DNA from: Aestuariibacter sp.
GTDB lineage: Bacteria > Pseudomonadota > Gammaproteobacteria > Enterobacterales > Alteromonadaceae
Direction: 5' to 3'
DNA: 64,000 nucleotides
Assembly (NCBI GenBank): GCA_017794925.1
Contig: CP051238.1
Location: 3,996,084 to 4,060,083 of the forward strand
The translations under genes were made by a program, and so were the position numbers. Under the pieces are notes generated by a model, which worked only from the letters and a program-made list of their open reading frames with translations, had not been told where the DNA came from and ran no database searches. How positions within the stretch are numbered: position 1 is the stretch's first letter; each line of letters starts with the position of its first letter. Below, in pieces: positions 18,639 through 27,004 of this stretch.

Positions 18639-19925
18639 GTGCAAAATACAAACAACACAGAATTTGATAAGCAACACATCTGGCACCCTTATACTTCAGC
18701 GGTGAACCCGCTTCCCTGCTATGAAGTAACCGGCGCAAAAGGCGCCGAAATCACCCTTGCCAGCGGGGAATCCCTGGTAGATGGTATGTCCAGTTGGTGG
18801 GCTGCGATCCACGGATACAATCACCCGTTACTGAATAAAGCAGCCCATGAACAAATTGACGCCTTCAGTCATGTTATGTTTGGTGGGCTGACTCATGATC
18901 CGGCGGTGCGCTTGTGCCGGCAACTACTGGATATGGCTCCCTCGGGTATGCAACGGGTGTTTTTGGCAGACTCAGGGTCTGTGTCTGTAGAAGTAGCAAT
19001 AAAAATGGCGGTGCAATACTGGGCTTGTCTGGGACGGCCGGAAAAGTCGCGATTAATCGCCCCTCGCAATGGTTACCACGGCGATACCTTTGCAGCCATG
19101 TCTGTATGCGACCCGGTCAATGGGATGCACAGTTTATTCAGCAACACTCTAAAGTCACAGGTATTTGCTCCTGCTCCACAAACCCGTTTTGGTCAGGCAT
19201 TCAGTGAAGACGATATTTTACCACTGGAAGAGCTATTTGCCCGTCATCATCACGAACTGGCAGCACTCATTCTGGAGCCCGTAGTGCAAGGCGCGGGAGG
19301 CATGCGCATTTACCACCCGGAATACCTTAAACGCTGTCGTCAGTTATGTGATTCCTACGACGTTCTGTTAATTTGTGATGAAATCGCAACGGGTTTTGGC
19401 CGCACAGGCAAGCTCTTCGGCTGCGATCACGCGGGCATTTCACCTGACATCATGTGCTTGGGCAAAGCCCTTACCGGGGGTTACATGACCCTCGCCGCCA
19501 CATTGTGTACAGAGGAAGTCGCTCAGGGTGTCTGTGAAGGGAGCCCTGGGGTATTTATGCATGGGCCTACTTTTATGGGGAATCCGCTGGCCTGTGCTGT
19601 GGCGAGTGCCAGTTTGTCGTTAATTGCTAAGGGCGACTGGCAACAGCAGGTTGCGGATATTAGTACCCAACTCTCGGCCGAGCTGGCCCAATGTAAGGAA
19701 CTCGCCTGTGTTGCTGATGTCAGAACCTTAGGGGCAATTGGTGTGGTAGAGACAAAGCACCCGGTGGATGTAGCCGCCATTCAAAAAGTATTTGTGGCTC
19801 AGGGAGTATGGATAAGACCATTTGGCAAACTGGTCTATATTATGCCACCCTATATTGTAACAGCTGAACAACTTTCAACACTGACTCAGGCTATCTACAC
19901 AGGCCTGAAACAACTATACGGATAG
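18639..19925 (+). CDS. bioA: adenosylmethionine-8-amino-7-oxononanoate aminotransferase
   Basis: PLP aminotransferase making DAPA with SAM as amino donor. The HIWHPYTSA segment near the N-terminus and the GYHGDTFAAM, DEIATGFGRTG and CLGKALTGG (PLP lysine) motifs are all present. Two starts are possible. ATG 18588 would place the operator and the bioB promoter inside the coding region. GTG 18639 lies just after the operator, leaves an 89-base divergent gap and gives 428 residues, the usual size (E. coli 429). I prefer 18639, although its ribosome site is weak. Confidence 0.93.
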   Translation: MQNTNNTEFDKQHIWHPYTSAVNPLPCYEVTGAKGAEITLASGESLVDGMSSWWAAIHGYNHPLLNKAAHEQIDAFSHVMFGGLTHDPAVRLCRQLLDMAPSGMQRVFLADSGSVSVEVAIKMAVQYWACLGRPEKSRLIAPRNGYHGDTFAAMSVCDPVNGMHSLFSNTLKSQVFAPAPQTRFGQAFSEDDILPLEELFARHHHELAALILEPVVQGAGGMRIYHPEYLKRCRQLCDSYDVLLICDEIATGFGRTGKLFGCDHAGISPDIMCLGKALTGGYMTLAATLCTEEVAQGVCEGSPGVFMHGPTFMGNPLACAVASASLSLIAKGDWQQQVADISTQLSAELAQCKELACVADVRTLGAIGVVETKHPVDVAAIQKVFVAQGVWIRPFGKLVYIMPPYIVTAEQLSTLTQAIYTGLKQLYG

Positions 19926-19931
19926 GGACTG

Positions 19932-20447
19932 TTGGGGATTTTATCACGGTTAATCGACAAGGTTTTCTTTGCGGCGTTATTTATTGCAACGCTGCAGGTA
20001 CCCGTGCTTAATCAGCAATACCTTCAGTATTTAAATGGTTACCTGGACGCGACCGGCGAAGAGGTAAAACACTATGAACAGCTCGCGCTTGAACATGGCT
20101 ATCCCACCGTTGATGCCATGATAAACACCCTGCTAAACAACGAAGCTGCGTTAGTTCGCGATGATGCGCAACATAAACTCACCGTTATCGACGCCTATGA
20201 AGAAGCGCAATACGCTGCGCAATATTTGCAGAATGCAAACTACTTTCAGCAAGTCGGTTATTTTGCACAACCTAATCAATATCCCCGTTTGCAAAGCGTA
20301 ATAAACGTATTTGAACCCTCCCTGCCACTGCATCCCGAATCAGTCGGCTCAGCGCTAGTGACAGCACTTGTACTGTATATCTTCCCTTGGAGCGGCGTTG
20401 TTCTGATTCGCCGTCGACGCAGAGCGCGTCAACGTCAGTTCGCCTGA
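19932..20447 (+). CDS. DUF2937-family membrane protein
   Basis: A 171-residue protein resembling DUF2937: an N-terminal hydrophobic segment (about 8-28, ending VPVLNQQYLQYLNGYLDA), a hydrophilic helical middle, and a C-terminal membrane segment (about 138-158) with a very basic end (RRRRRARQRQ). It appears to start with TTG at 19932, six bases after the bioA stop, with AGGGA upstream, so it is probably co-transcribed with bioA. Its function is unknown; the bioA link may be positional only. Confidence 0.7.
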   Translation: MGILSRLIDKVFFAALFIATLQVPVLNQQYLQYLNGYLDATGEEVKHYEQLALEHGYPTVDAMINTLLNNEAALVRDDAQHKLTVIDAYEEAQYAAQYLQNANYFQQVGYFAQPNQYPRLQSVINVFEPSLPLHPESVGSALVTALVLYIFPWSGVVLIRRRRRARQRQFA

Positions 20448-20529
20448 TCGAAACCGATCCCCCTATTCCCGGCACACCTATTGCATAAGCTCTATTACCT
20501 GAACAATCGATGAGATGGTTAGGGCGTTT

Positions 20530-20567
20530 CAATTTATACCTAAAGGCGGCTTTAGGTATTGAAATTG
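20530..20567. repeat. long perfect intergenic hairpin without T-run
   Basis: CAATTT plus ATACCTAAAG (20530-20545) pairs with CTTTAGGTAT (20550-20559) and, after a two-base bulge, AAATTG (20562-20567), around a GCGG loop. That is 16 pairs. No T-run follows on either strand, so it is not a standard terminator. Confidence 0.6.
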
Positions 20568-20682
20568 CTACGTACCCAGTGTGGTTAACACCTTATTCAC
20601 ACAATTTTTTGTTTATTATTTAATCGTCACCGCATTAGCCCGCAGTCAACAGGGCTCCGCGGTTAATGTCAGGAGAATGAAG

Positions 20683-20970
20683 ATGACCGATACACCTAGA
20701 AATCAAACGTTAGTAATGGGCCAACTGTTGCAAATGAGAGACAAGTTGATTGCCAAACGCCACCTTATTCCGGCCAAATGCCAGTCGCAGTGGGCGGAGC
20801 TGGAAAAAGAAACCGCTGTGTTTGACCCTGCCAACCAAGGCCAGCTGAGTCATACAGGTAAAACAATGGTAACCAAGCGTTCGTTGTTTCGTGGCAACAT
20901 CAATGATTTAATGTCGCTGGTTGATCAACTGCGTCAGTTAAACAGCCAAATCAAGATCACTGCACACTAA
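20683..20970 (+). CDS. hypothetical protein, 95 aa
   Basis: Not recognised. It is a small, helical, soluble-looking protein with many Gln, Lys and Leu residues and no signal peptide. AGGAG lies seven bases before the ATG at 20683; the ATG at 20677 is too close to that site. The 3' end overlaps the convergent acetyltransferase-peptidase gene by 33 bases. It may or may not relate to the ligase/peptidase pair; its size would suit a modified substrate, but no evidence shows that. Confidence 0.6.
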   Translation: MTDTPRNQTLVMGQLLQMRDKLIAKRHLIPAKCQSQWAELEKETAVFDPANQGQLSHTGKTMVTKRSLFRGNINDLMSLVDQLRQLNSQIKITAH

Positions 20971-22086
20971 TGCTTGCGCTTGCTGGCGCAAAACAATAGC
21001 GGCTTTGATTTTACGTTTGCCATAACTGGCCATACGTATAAAGTCTTCCCGGGCAATCGGTACATGTTGATAATCCATTGCTCCCGGGGTGGACGGATCG
21101 GGATCGTGAATATACACACACTGATCGTCGATGGCGGTAACCACAACCCAATGCGGCGCTTTAGTCCGATCGAACCGGTAGGTGCTGATTAGGCACACCA
21201 ACGCGCAATCCTGCATATTCTGGTAATTATCCAGCCTTGTTAACCAATCAAGGTAAAACACCGGTAGCTGCTGTTGCTCGGCTTCATTAAAGAAGTTTTG
21301 CTCAACGGCCTGCAATGTCTGGCGCTTGTGTTCATTGCGTACACCATCAACAAAAAGCGGTGCTCCCTGATTTAAATAAACCTTTACTTCAAACCCACGA
21401 GCCTGAGCAGCCATTGCCAATCCAATCGGGTGCGTTCCCGCTGGCCCGCTTGTCATGTATACCGTGTTGGCTTCCCGCCAAATACTGAACTCATCGCGCT
21501 GATTGGGAATCAACGAATGATCCAGCATCGCCATCGCCATCAACAGACTGGCCGGCCCACAGGTAAACTCTGTCGTTTGCTGATACCACGGACAACGACG
21601 CAGCGTTTTTTCAGGCCCGCTTAAAGGCAATGCTTTCTGCATACGGATGGCATTCGTATCGTCTTCGTAATAATGTTCAAACAAACCAAATGGCAAAAAG
21701 CCTAACCGTTCATAAACGCGCTGTGCAGATTGATTATGCTCAGCGACTTCAAGTCGCATGTAGCGCTTTCCTCGCGCCGTAGCACGTTGTTCCAGCCACA
21801 AAATCATGGCATCAGCCAAACGTTGCCCCCGCGCGTCTTCATGCACAGCCAGTGAATATAAGCGGGTTAGCAATGTACCTCGACGAAGCAACAGCAAGCC
21901 ATACCCCACTAACTGACCGTCACAGTCTGCCACTACCAGCTCTGCATTCTTTGCAGTCAGATAGTGGCGAAAACTGCGACGACTTAAGCGGTCGTTCGTA
22001 AAACAGTGATTTTCCAGTGCCACCAGCTTATTCAAATCGCTGAGCGCGCCGGCTCTTAGTTGCCACTGACCCACTGAAATAACCAT
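20938..22086 (-). CDS. GNAT acetyltransferase fused to C39-like peptidase
   Basis: This 382-residue protein joins two enzymes. Residues about 6-150 form a RimI-like GNAT domain (VHEDARGQRLADAM as the acetyl-CoA loop, then NQSAQRVYERLGF). Residues about 163-370 form a papain-like C39-type peptidase with Cys176 in TEFTCGPASLL, His312 in APHWVVV and Asp328 in HDPDP. The catalytic triad therefore looks intact. Its start is two bases after the stop of the RimK-like ligase gene, so the two are coupled. Such ATP-grasp/GNAT/peptidase sets have been predicted to make or trim peptide tags; the substrate is unknown. Confidence 0.87.
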   Translation of the reverse strand: MVISVGQWQLRAGALSDLNKLVALENHCFTNDRLSRRSFRHYLTAKNAELVVADCDGQLVGYGLLLLRRGTLLTRLYSLAVHEDARGQRLADAMILWLEQRATARGKRYMRLEVAEHNQSAQRVYERLGFLPFGLFEHYYEDDTNAIRMQKALPLSGPEKTLRRCPWYQQTTEFTCGPASLLMAMAMLDHSLIPNQRDEFSIWREANTVYMTSGPAGTHPIGLAMAAQARGFEVKVYLNQGAPLFVDGVRNEHKRQTLQAVEQNFFNEAEQQQLPVFYLDWLTRLDNYQNMQDCALVCLISTYRFDRTKAPHWVVVTAIDDQCVYIHDPDPSTPGAMDYQHVPIAREDFIRMASYGKRKIKAAIVLRQQAQALVCSDLDLAV

Positions 22087-22088
22087 GA

Positions 22089-23534
22089 TTATCTGCCTCT
22101 GCGTTCTAACCGGCTGGCAAATTCCTGCATCACCAACAGGTATAATTCCTGACCTAGGTATTTGTCTTCAATGCCCGAGTCGATATTAGGGTTGTCATTC
22201 ACTTCGATGACATACACCTTGTTGCCACGCTGTTTAATATCAACGCCATACAACCCTACGCCAGCGACCTCTGCCGCACTGATTGCCGCTTTCAGTACCG
22301 GACGCGGTACTTCAAAGGTAGGCAGGGTCACAAAACCACCTGAATCGGCTTTATCGCCCTGATGGTTGTATATTTGCCAGTGGTTGCGGGCCATAAAATA
22401 CTTACACGCGTAAATCGGGCGACCGCCCAACATACCGATACGCCAGTCAAACTCAGTAAAGATGTACTCCTGAACAAGCACCAGCGCAGACTCTTTCAGC
22501 ATGCTGTTAAGCTTGCTAACCAGTTCCTCTCGGGTTTCAACTTTATACACACCACGGGAGAACGAGCTTTCCGGCAGTTTTAAAATCAGCGGTAAGTTGA
22601 GGTCAGCAATCAACTGCTCGCAGGTCGCTTCATCAGCGTTGGTCACAAAGCGGCTCTTAGGCGCGGGAACCTTGTTATAGGTAAACGCATCCTGCAGGAA
22701 CACTTTGTTGCAGCAACGCAGAATCGACTGTGTATCGTCAATTACCACAACACCTTCTCGTTCAGCTTCGCGGGCAATGCGGTAGGTAGCGTGGTCGATT
22801 GCCGTGGTTTCACGCACAAATAGCGCATCGTATTGCTCAACGTCGCCAATGGTTTGCGCGGTAACGACTTCTGCGTGAAAGCCCACTTTACCTGCCGCCT
22901 TTACAAAATTAGCAATTGCGCGTTTGTCACTGGGCGGTGTCGGTTCATCCGGGTTCACCAGAATGGCCATATCCCACCGGGCTTGCTTACTGCGGCTGTG
23001 CGTGCGCCATTGCTGTTGAGTAAACTGCTTCAAACGTTCGATAAACGTGGGCTGCAGACTTTCCGGTACTTCATTTAAACCAACCGAATGACAACGCACC
23101 GACGCGATATCGCGATTCAGCACCAATTGCAACAAAGGGCTTGGATAGAGCGAGAACGCAAGACCAGCCAAACGCTTCAGACGAACGTCTGCCGTTTTGC
23201 CGAAGCACACAAACAGCTCACCACCCAAACTCGCCAGAGCTTCTTGCTCCTGAGGTTTAATCGCAATGGTGGGCGGTTCCTGCTCAGCCTGTGCCGGGCG
23301 CAAATCATTAATAGTATTAACGCCAGGGATGACACGGTGCTGTCTGGCTTCCGCTAATAGTGAGCAGTAGTAGCCCTGACTCAGGTATTTACCGGTGTCA
23401 CACAAGTTGATGACTCGCGTTTTGGGTTCGTTGAGCTTCGGATAGTCCTGCAGATACTGTTGAAACGTGAGTACCGTTAGTTCTGGCAAATCAAGTTGTT
23501 CGGCGATATCCGTAATGATTAAAGTATGATGCAT
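22089..23534 (-). CDS. RimK-like ATP-grasp ligase with RLAN-type N-terminus
   Basis: A 481-residue ATP-grasp protein. The C-terminal half (about 270-475) has the nucleotide-binding and metal sites: LILKLPESSFSRGVYKV, LVQEYIFTEFDWRIGML and YVIEVNDNPNIDSG. The N-terminal ~200 residues fit the RLAN-type domain found only on RimK-like ligases. RimK-family enzymes add amino acids, often glutamate, to carboxylates of proteins or peptides. The coupled gene downstream encodes an acetyltransferase-peptidase fusion, suggesting a pathway that ligates, acetylates and cleaves a peptide. Neither acceptor nor amino acid is visible. Confidence 0.88.
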   Translation of the reverse strand: MHHTLIITDIAEQLDLPELTVLTFQQYLQDYPKLNEPKTRVINLCDTGKYLSQGYYCSLLAEARQHRVIPGVNTINDLRPAQAEQEPPTIAIKPQEQEALASLGGELFVCFGKTADVRLKRLAGLAFSLYPSPLLQLVLNRDIASVRCHSVGLNEVPESLQPTFIERLKQFTQQQWRTHSRSKQARWDMAILVNPDEPTPPSDKRAIANFVKAAGKVGFHAEVVTAQTIGDVEQYDALFVRETTAIDHATYRIAREAEREGVVVIDDTQSILRCCNKVFLQDAFTYNKVPAPKSRFVTNADEATCEQLIADLNLPLILKLPESSFSRGVYKVETREELVSKLNSMLKESALVLVQEYIFTEFDWRIGMLGGRPIYACKYFMARNHWQIYNHQGDKADSGGFVTLPTFEVPRPVLKAAISAAEVAGVGLYGVDIKQRGNKVYVIEVNDNPNIDSGIEDKYLGQELYLLVMQEFASRLERRGR

Positions 23535-23841
23535 GAGTGCGTTCAGTATTCCTGCTTGTTGCTACACACTGGCATCAACACAATTGTTTCTGCTGTATAG
23601 CGATTTATAGGCGTTGAGTGTATAGAACTCCCCTCTTGCTGGATAACGGATTATTTTTGTCGTGACGACTGCAATCGTTAATTATTAAGTCCGGTGTAGC
23701 TGGAAGCACGAAAACTCACTAAGTACAGATAAGCGATACAATTTCTCACGCGATTGGTCGGATCTGCGGTTCACAAGTTAATAGTTATGCACTATCCTCC
23801 ACCTAGCGTTGTCTAAACGCTGTTTACTGAAAGGAGTGTGT
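23535..23841. other. divergent intergenic region
   Basis: This stretch separates the ligase gene from the divergent antiporter gene. I see no small gene. A short inverted repeat, GTCGT-G-ACGAC (23659-23669), lies about 125 bases upstream of the ligase ATG and could be a regulator site. No clear promoter hexamers stand out. Confidence 0.35.
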
Positions 23842-24813
23842 ATGCTGTTAGCGATCATCGCTATTATTGTGGGATTACCCTTATTGCTATGGAGTGCTGA
23901 TAAATTTGTAGGTGGTGCAGCCTCTGTTGCGCGTCATTTTGGTTTATCACCGTTGCTCATTGGCATGCTGATTATTGGCTTCGGTACATCCGCTCCTGAA
24001 ATCATCGTATCCGTAATCGCTGCATTAGAAGGCAGTTCAGGCATTGCCCTTGGAAATGCGTTTGGTTCAAATATCGCAAACATCGCCCTTATTTTAGGTA
24101 TCACCGCCTTAATCAGCCCTATCGCGGTTCGTTCTGAAATTATCCGAAAGGAATTACCTATACTGCTGGGCCTGACATTTTTTGCAGCCTGGCAGTTGCT
24201 CGACTCCAACCTATCCAAAGACGATGCCTTTTCTTTGCTGGGGCTTTTCATCTTACTTATTTCCTGGAGCATCTGGACCGGCTTGCGTGGCGATAAAGAT
24301 GCCCTTGCCGAAGAGTTTGGCGAGGAGCTGAACAGTAAACCTGCCAACCTGAAAGGAGACAGTATCTGGCTGGTTGTAGGCTTGATATTACTCGTGATCA
24401 GCTCTCGTATCCTGGTGTGGGGCGCTGTAGAAGTGGCCACTTTCTTTGGTGTAAGTGACGTTGTTATTGGCTTAACCGTGATTGCAATTGGTACGTCTTT
24501 ACCCGAATTGGCATCGTCACTGGTCGCTGTTAAAAAAGGCGAACATGACATGGCTCTGGGCAACGTCATCGGCTCGAATATGTTCAATACATTAGCGGTT
24601 GTAGGTATCGCGGGTGTCATTCAGCCCATGCAGGTAGACAACAGCTTCTTGTATCGCGACACGCTGTTTATGCTGGTGTTGTCAGTAGCATTATTTATTT
24701 TCTGTATTGGTCTGAAAGGGCCAGGCAGGCTAAATCGCCTGGAAGGAGGCGTATTCCTGCTTGCCTATATTGGCTATACCTATTACCTGGTTACCAGTGC
24801 ATTTATCGCCTGA
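23842..24813 (+). CDS. calcium/sodium antiporter, YrbG-like CaCA family
   Basis: Inner-membrane cation antiporter of 323 residues with about ten membrane segments in two homologous halves. Each half has its alpha-repeat: GFGTSAPEIIVSVIAALEG with GNAFGSNIANI, and AIGTSLPELASSLVAVKKG with GNVIGSNMFNT. The acidic residues in both repeats are intact, consistent with Ca2+/Na+ exchange. The ATG at 23842 has GGAG eight bases before it and is preferred over an upstream TTG at 23809. A strong terminator follows four bases after the stop, so it is monocistronic. Confidence 0.92.
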   Translation: MLLAIIAIIVGLPLLLWSADKFVGGAASVARHFGLSPLLIGMLIIGFGTSAPEIIVSVIAALEGSSGIALGNAFGSNIANIALILGITALISPIAVRSEIIRKELPILLGLTFFAAWQLLDSNLSKDDAFSLLGLFILLISWSIWTGLRGDKDALAEEFGEELNSKPANLKGDSIWLVVGLILLVISSRILVWGAVEVATFFGVSDVVIGLTVIAIGTSLPELASSLVAVKKGEHDMALGNVIGSNMFNTLAVVGIAGVIQPMQVDNSFLYRDTLFMLVLSVALFIFCIGLKGPGRLNRLEGGVFLLAYIGYTYYLVTSAFIA

Positions 24814-24817
24814 TAGC

Positions 24818-24852
24818 AAAAAGGCTGAACAGACATTGTTCAGCCTTTTTTT
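24818..24852 (+). terminator. Rho-independent terminator of the antiporter gene
   Basis: AAAGGCTGAACA (24820-24831) pairs with TGTTCAGCCTTT around a five-base loop and runs into seven Ts. The A-run on the left arm could let it act on the opposite strand as well, for the converging gene. Confidence 0.9.
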
Positions 24853-24875
24853 GATTGAATTATTCACGCTGTCGA

Positions 24876-25265
24876 TTATGCCATTAAGACAGAATTAATC
24901 GTTACCAGACTGACTGTACTTATCCCCGCAAGAATAAATAAGTTCACACCGTAATTGTCCTCTTTTCTGCGGCTACGACGAGAGCGCAAAAACATGGTCA
25001 CCAGACTTGCGCCCAAACAGACTTGAAGTAAGCGAATTAACGCGCTCATATATTCTGGTGACCAACTGGTTCGGCCATCAATACCCCAAAACTGTTGTAC
25101 GCCACTTACCATTTCCGGACGCGCAAAATGAAACAGGATCAGACACACTATTAACGCCAGCCATACCAGCGAATTTAAGGTGATGACTACCCGGTAATAG
25201 GTATCCTGCTCGCGCGACTTTTTGCGACGATCTTCACAAAATCTAATAGCCTGTTGTACTGCCAT
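24876..25265 (-). CDS. hypothetical membrane protein, 129 aa
   Basis: Not recognised. It has a basic N-terminus (CEDRRKKSREQ) followed by three hydrophobic segments near 25-47, 70-92 and 106-127, with a basic RSRRSRRKED loop before the third. The positive-inside rule places the N-terminus in the cytoplasm. It stands alone and converges on the antiporter terminator. Confidence 0.65.
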   Translation of the reverse strand: MAVQQAIRFCEDRRKKSREQDTYYRVVITLNSLVWLALIVCLILFHFARPEMVSGVQQFWGIDGRTSWSPEYMSALIRLLQVCLGASLVTMFLRSRRSRRKEDNYGVNLFILAGISTVSLVTINSVLMA

Positions 25266-25465
25266 GCTTCCTCTCTCTTACCCTCAACACTCAGCATTTG
25301 TTCGAATTTCCATCAAACCAAATACTGCAGCGATACAAATTTGAACGATTCATAGTAGATATCGGCATTTTTCTATTTTTGTTTAATAAATCTGGATGCA
25401 ATCGACCAAGGCCTGTGCGATGATTTGCGCTTTAACACAAAATCTATATGTTGGAGAGAATAACC

Positions 25466-26863
25466 ATGACACACGCCCCCGTTGTCGACGTACTGGCTGG
25501 TAAGTACGCGGTTGGCGAAACGGTAACTGTAAAAGGCTGGGTTCGCACCCGTCGTGATTCAAAAGCCGGCTTGTCTTTCATCGCTTTGCATGATGGCAGC
25601 TGTTTTGATCCTGTGCAGGTCATTGCACTGAATTCGTTACCCAATTATGCCGATATACAACGCCTGACTGCGGGTTGTTCTCTTGTTGTTACTGCCACAG
25701 TAAAAGAATCTGAAGGTCAGGGACAAGCATTGGAACTGGACGCCACTGAGGTGAGCATTGTGGGCTGGGTAGAGAACCCGGACACCTACCCAATGGCAGC
25801 GAAGCGTCATAGTATTGAGTATCTGCGTGAACACGCACACCTGCGCCCACGCACAAACGTAATTGGTGCCGTAACGCGTGTACGCAACTGTTTGTCTCAG
25901 GCAATCCACCGATTCTTCCATGAGCGCGGCTATTTTTGGGTGAGTACCCCCATCATCACCGCCAGTGACACTGAAGGCGCCGGCGAATTGTTCCGCGTAT
26001 CTACGCTGGATATGCTGAACACACCAACCACTGAGCAAGGTCAGGTTGATTACAGCCAGGATTTCTTCGGTCGTGAAGCGTACCTGACGGTTTCTGGTCA
26101 ATTGAACGGTGAAACCTATGCTTGTGCAATGTCGAAAATCTATACCTTTGGCCCGACTTTCCGTGCCGAAAACAGCAACACGTCGCGTCACCTTGCTGAG
26201 TTTTGGATGATTGAACCTGAAGTGGCTTTTGCTGATTTAGGTGACATCGCCCAATTGGCAGAAGATATGCTGAAATATGTCTGTAAAGCTGTACTGGAAG
26301 AGCGTGCGGATGACATGGCTTTCTTTGCACAACGTATCAACAAAGAAGCTATCAGTCGTCTGGAAAAACTCATCAGCAGTGACTTTGTGCGGATGGATTA
26401 CACCGACGCCATTGAGATTCTGGAAAACTGCGGTAAAGACTTCGAGTTCCCGGTTAGCTGGGGTATCGACCTGTCCAGCGAGCACGAGCGCTACCTGGCA
26501 GAAGAGCATGTTGGCGCGCCGATTATCATGCAAAACTACCCGAAAGACATTAAGGCGTTCTACATGCGTCTGAATGACGACAACAAAACCGTTGCCGCCA
26601 TGGATGTACTGGCTCCGGGTATTGGTGAAATCATCGGTGGTTCCCAGCGTGAAGAACGCCTGGACGTCTTCGACAACCGTCTCGAAGAAATGGGACTCAG
26701 TAAAGAAGACTATGGCTGGTACAGAGACTTACGTCGCTACGGTACAGTACCGCACTCAGGTTTCGGCTTAGGCTTTGAGCGTTTGGTGGCGTATGTTACC
26801 GGTATGCAAAACGTCCGGGATGTCATTCCATTCCCTCGTACACCGGGTAGCGCAAGCTACTAA
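25466..26863 (+). CDS. asnS: asparaginyl-tRNA synthetase
   Basis: Class II aminoacyl-tRNA synthetase charging tRNA-Asn. The 465 residues (E. coli 466) carry an N-terminal OB-fold anticodon-binding domain (VTVKGWVRTRRDSKAGLSF), motif 2 (FRAENSNTSRHLAEFWMIE) and motif 3 (GFGLGFERLV). The ATG at 25466 has GGAGAG upstream and is preferred over the in-frame TTG at 25448. A terminator hairpin follows. This is a housekeeping gene. Confidence 0.97.
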   Translation: MTHAPVVDVLAGKYAVGETVTVKGWVRTRRDSKAGLSFIALHDGSCFDPVQVIALNSLPNYADIQRLTAGCSLVVTATVKESEGQGQALELDATEVSIVGWVENPDTYPMAAKRHSIEYLREHAHLRPRTNVIGAVTRVRNCLSQAIHRFFHERGYFWVSTPIITASDTEGAGELFRVSTLDMLNTPTTEQGQVDYSQDFFGREAYLTVSGQLNGETYACAMSKIYTFGPTFRAENSNTSRHLAEFWMIEPEVAFADLGDIAQLAEDMLKYVCKAVLEERADDMAFFAQRINKEAISRLEKLISSDFVRMDYTDAIEILENCGKDFEFPVSWGIDLSSEHERYLAEEHVGAPIIMQNYPKDIKAFYMRLNDDNKTVAAMDVLAPGIGEIIGGSQREERLDVFDNRLEEMGLSKEDYGWYRDLRRYGTVPHSGFGLGFERLVAYVTGMQNVRDVIPFPRTPGSASY

Positions 26864-26883
26864 CCCGATATAAAGACCCCATT

Positions 26884-26912
26884 AAAATGGCAGCACCTCG
26901 CTGCCATTTTTT
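26884..26912 (+). terminator. Rho-independent terminator of asnS
   Basis: AAAATGGCAG (26884-26893) pairs with CTGCCATTTT (26901-26910) around a seven-base loop, with the T-run overlapping the right arm. It lies 20 bases after the asnS stop. Confidence 0.88.
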
Positions 26913-27004
26913 ATGGTCTGACGACAGAATATTCGGATTAATCGGCTACAAACACAGGGATATCTGGGGTAATCTGTTTACCTAAGTGATTGTTGGCGTT
27001 ACTC

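Noticed and set aside
25637..26573. Several open frames antisense or out of frame within asnS
   Set aside because: They are shadows of the clear asparaginyl-tRNA synthetase frame, with no domain features.
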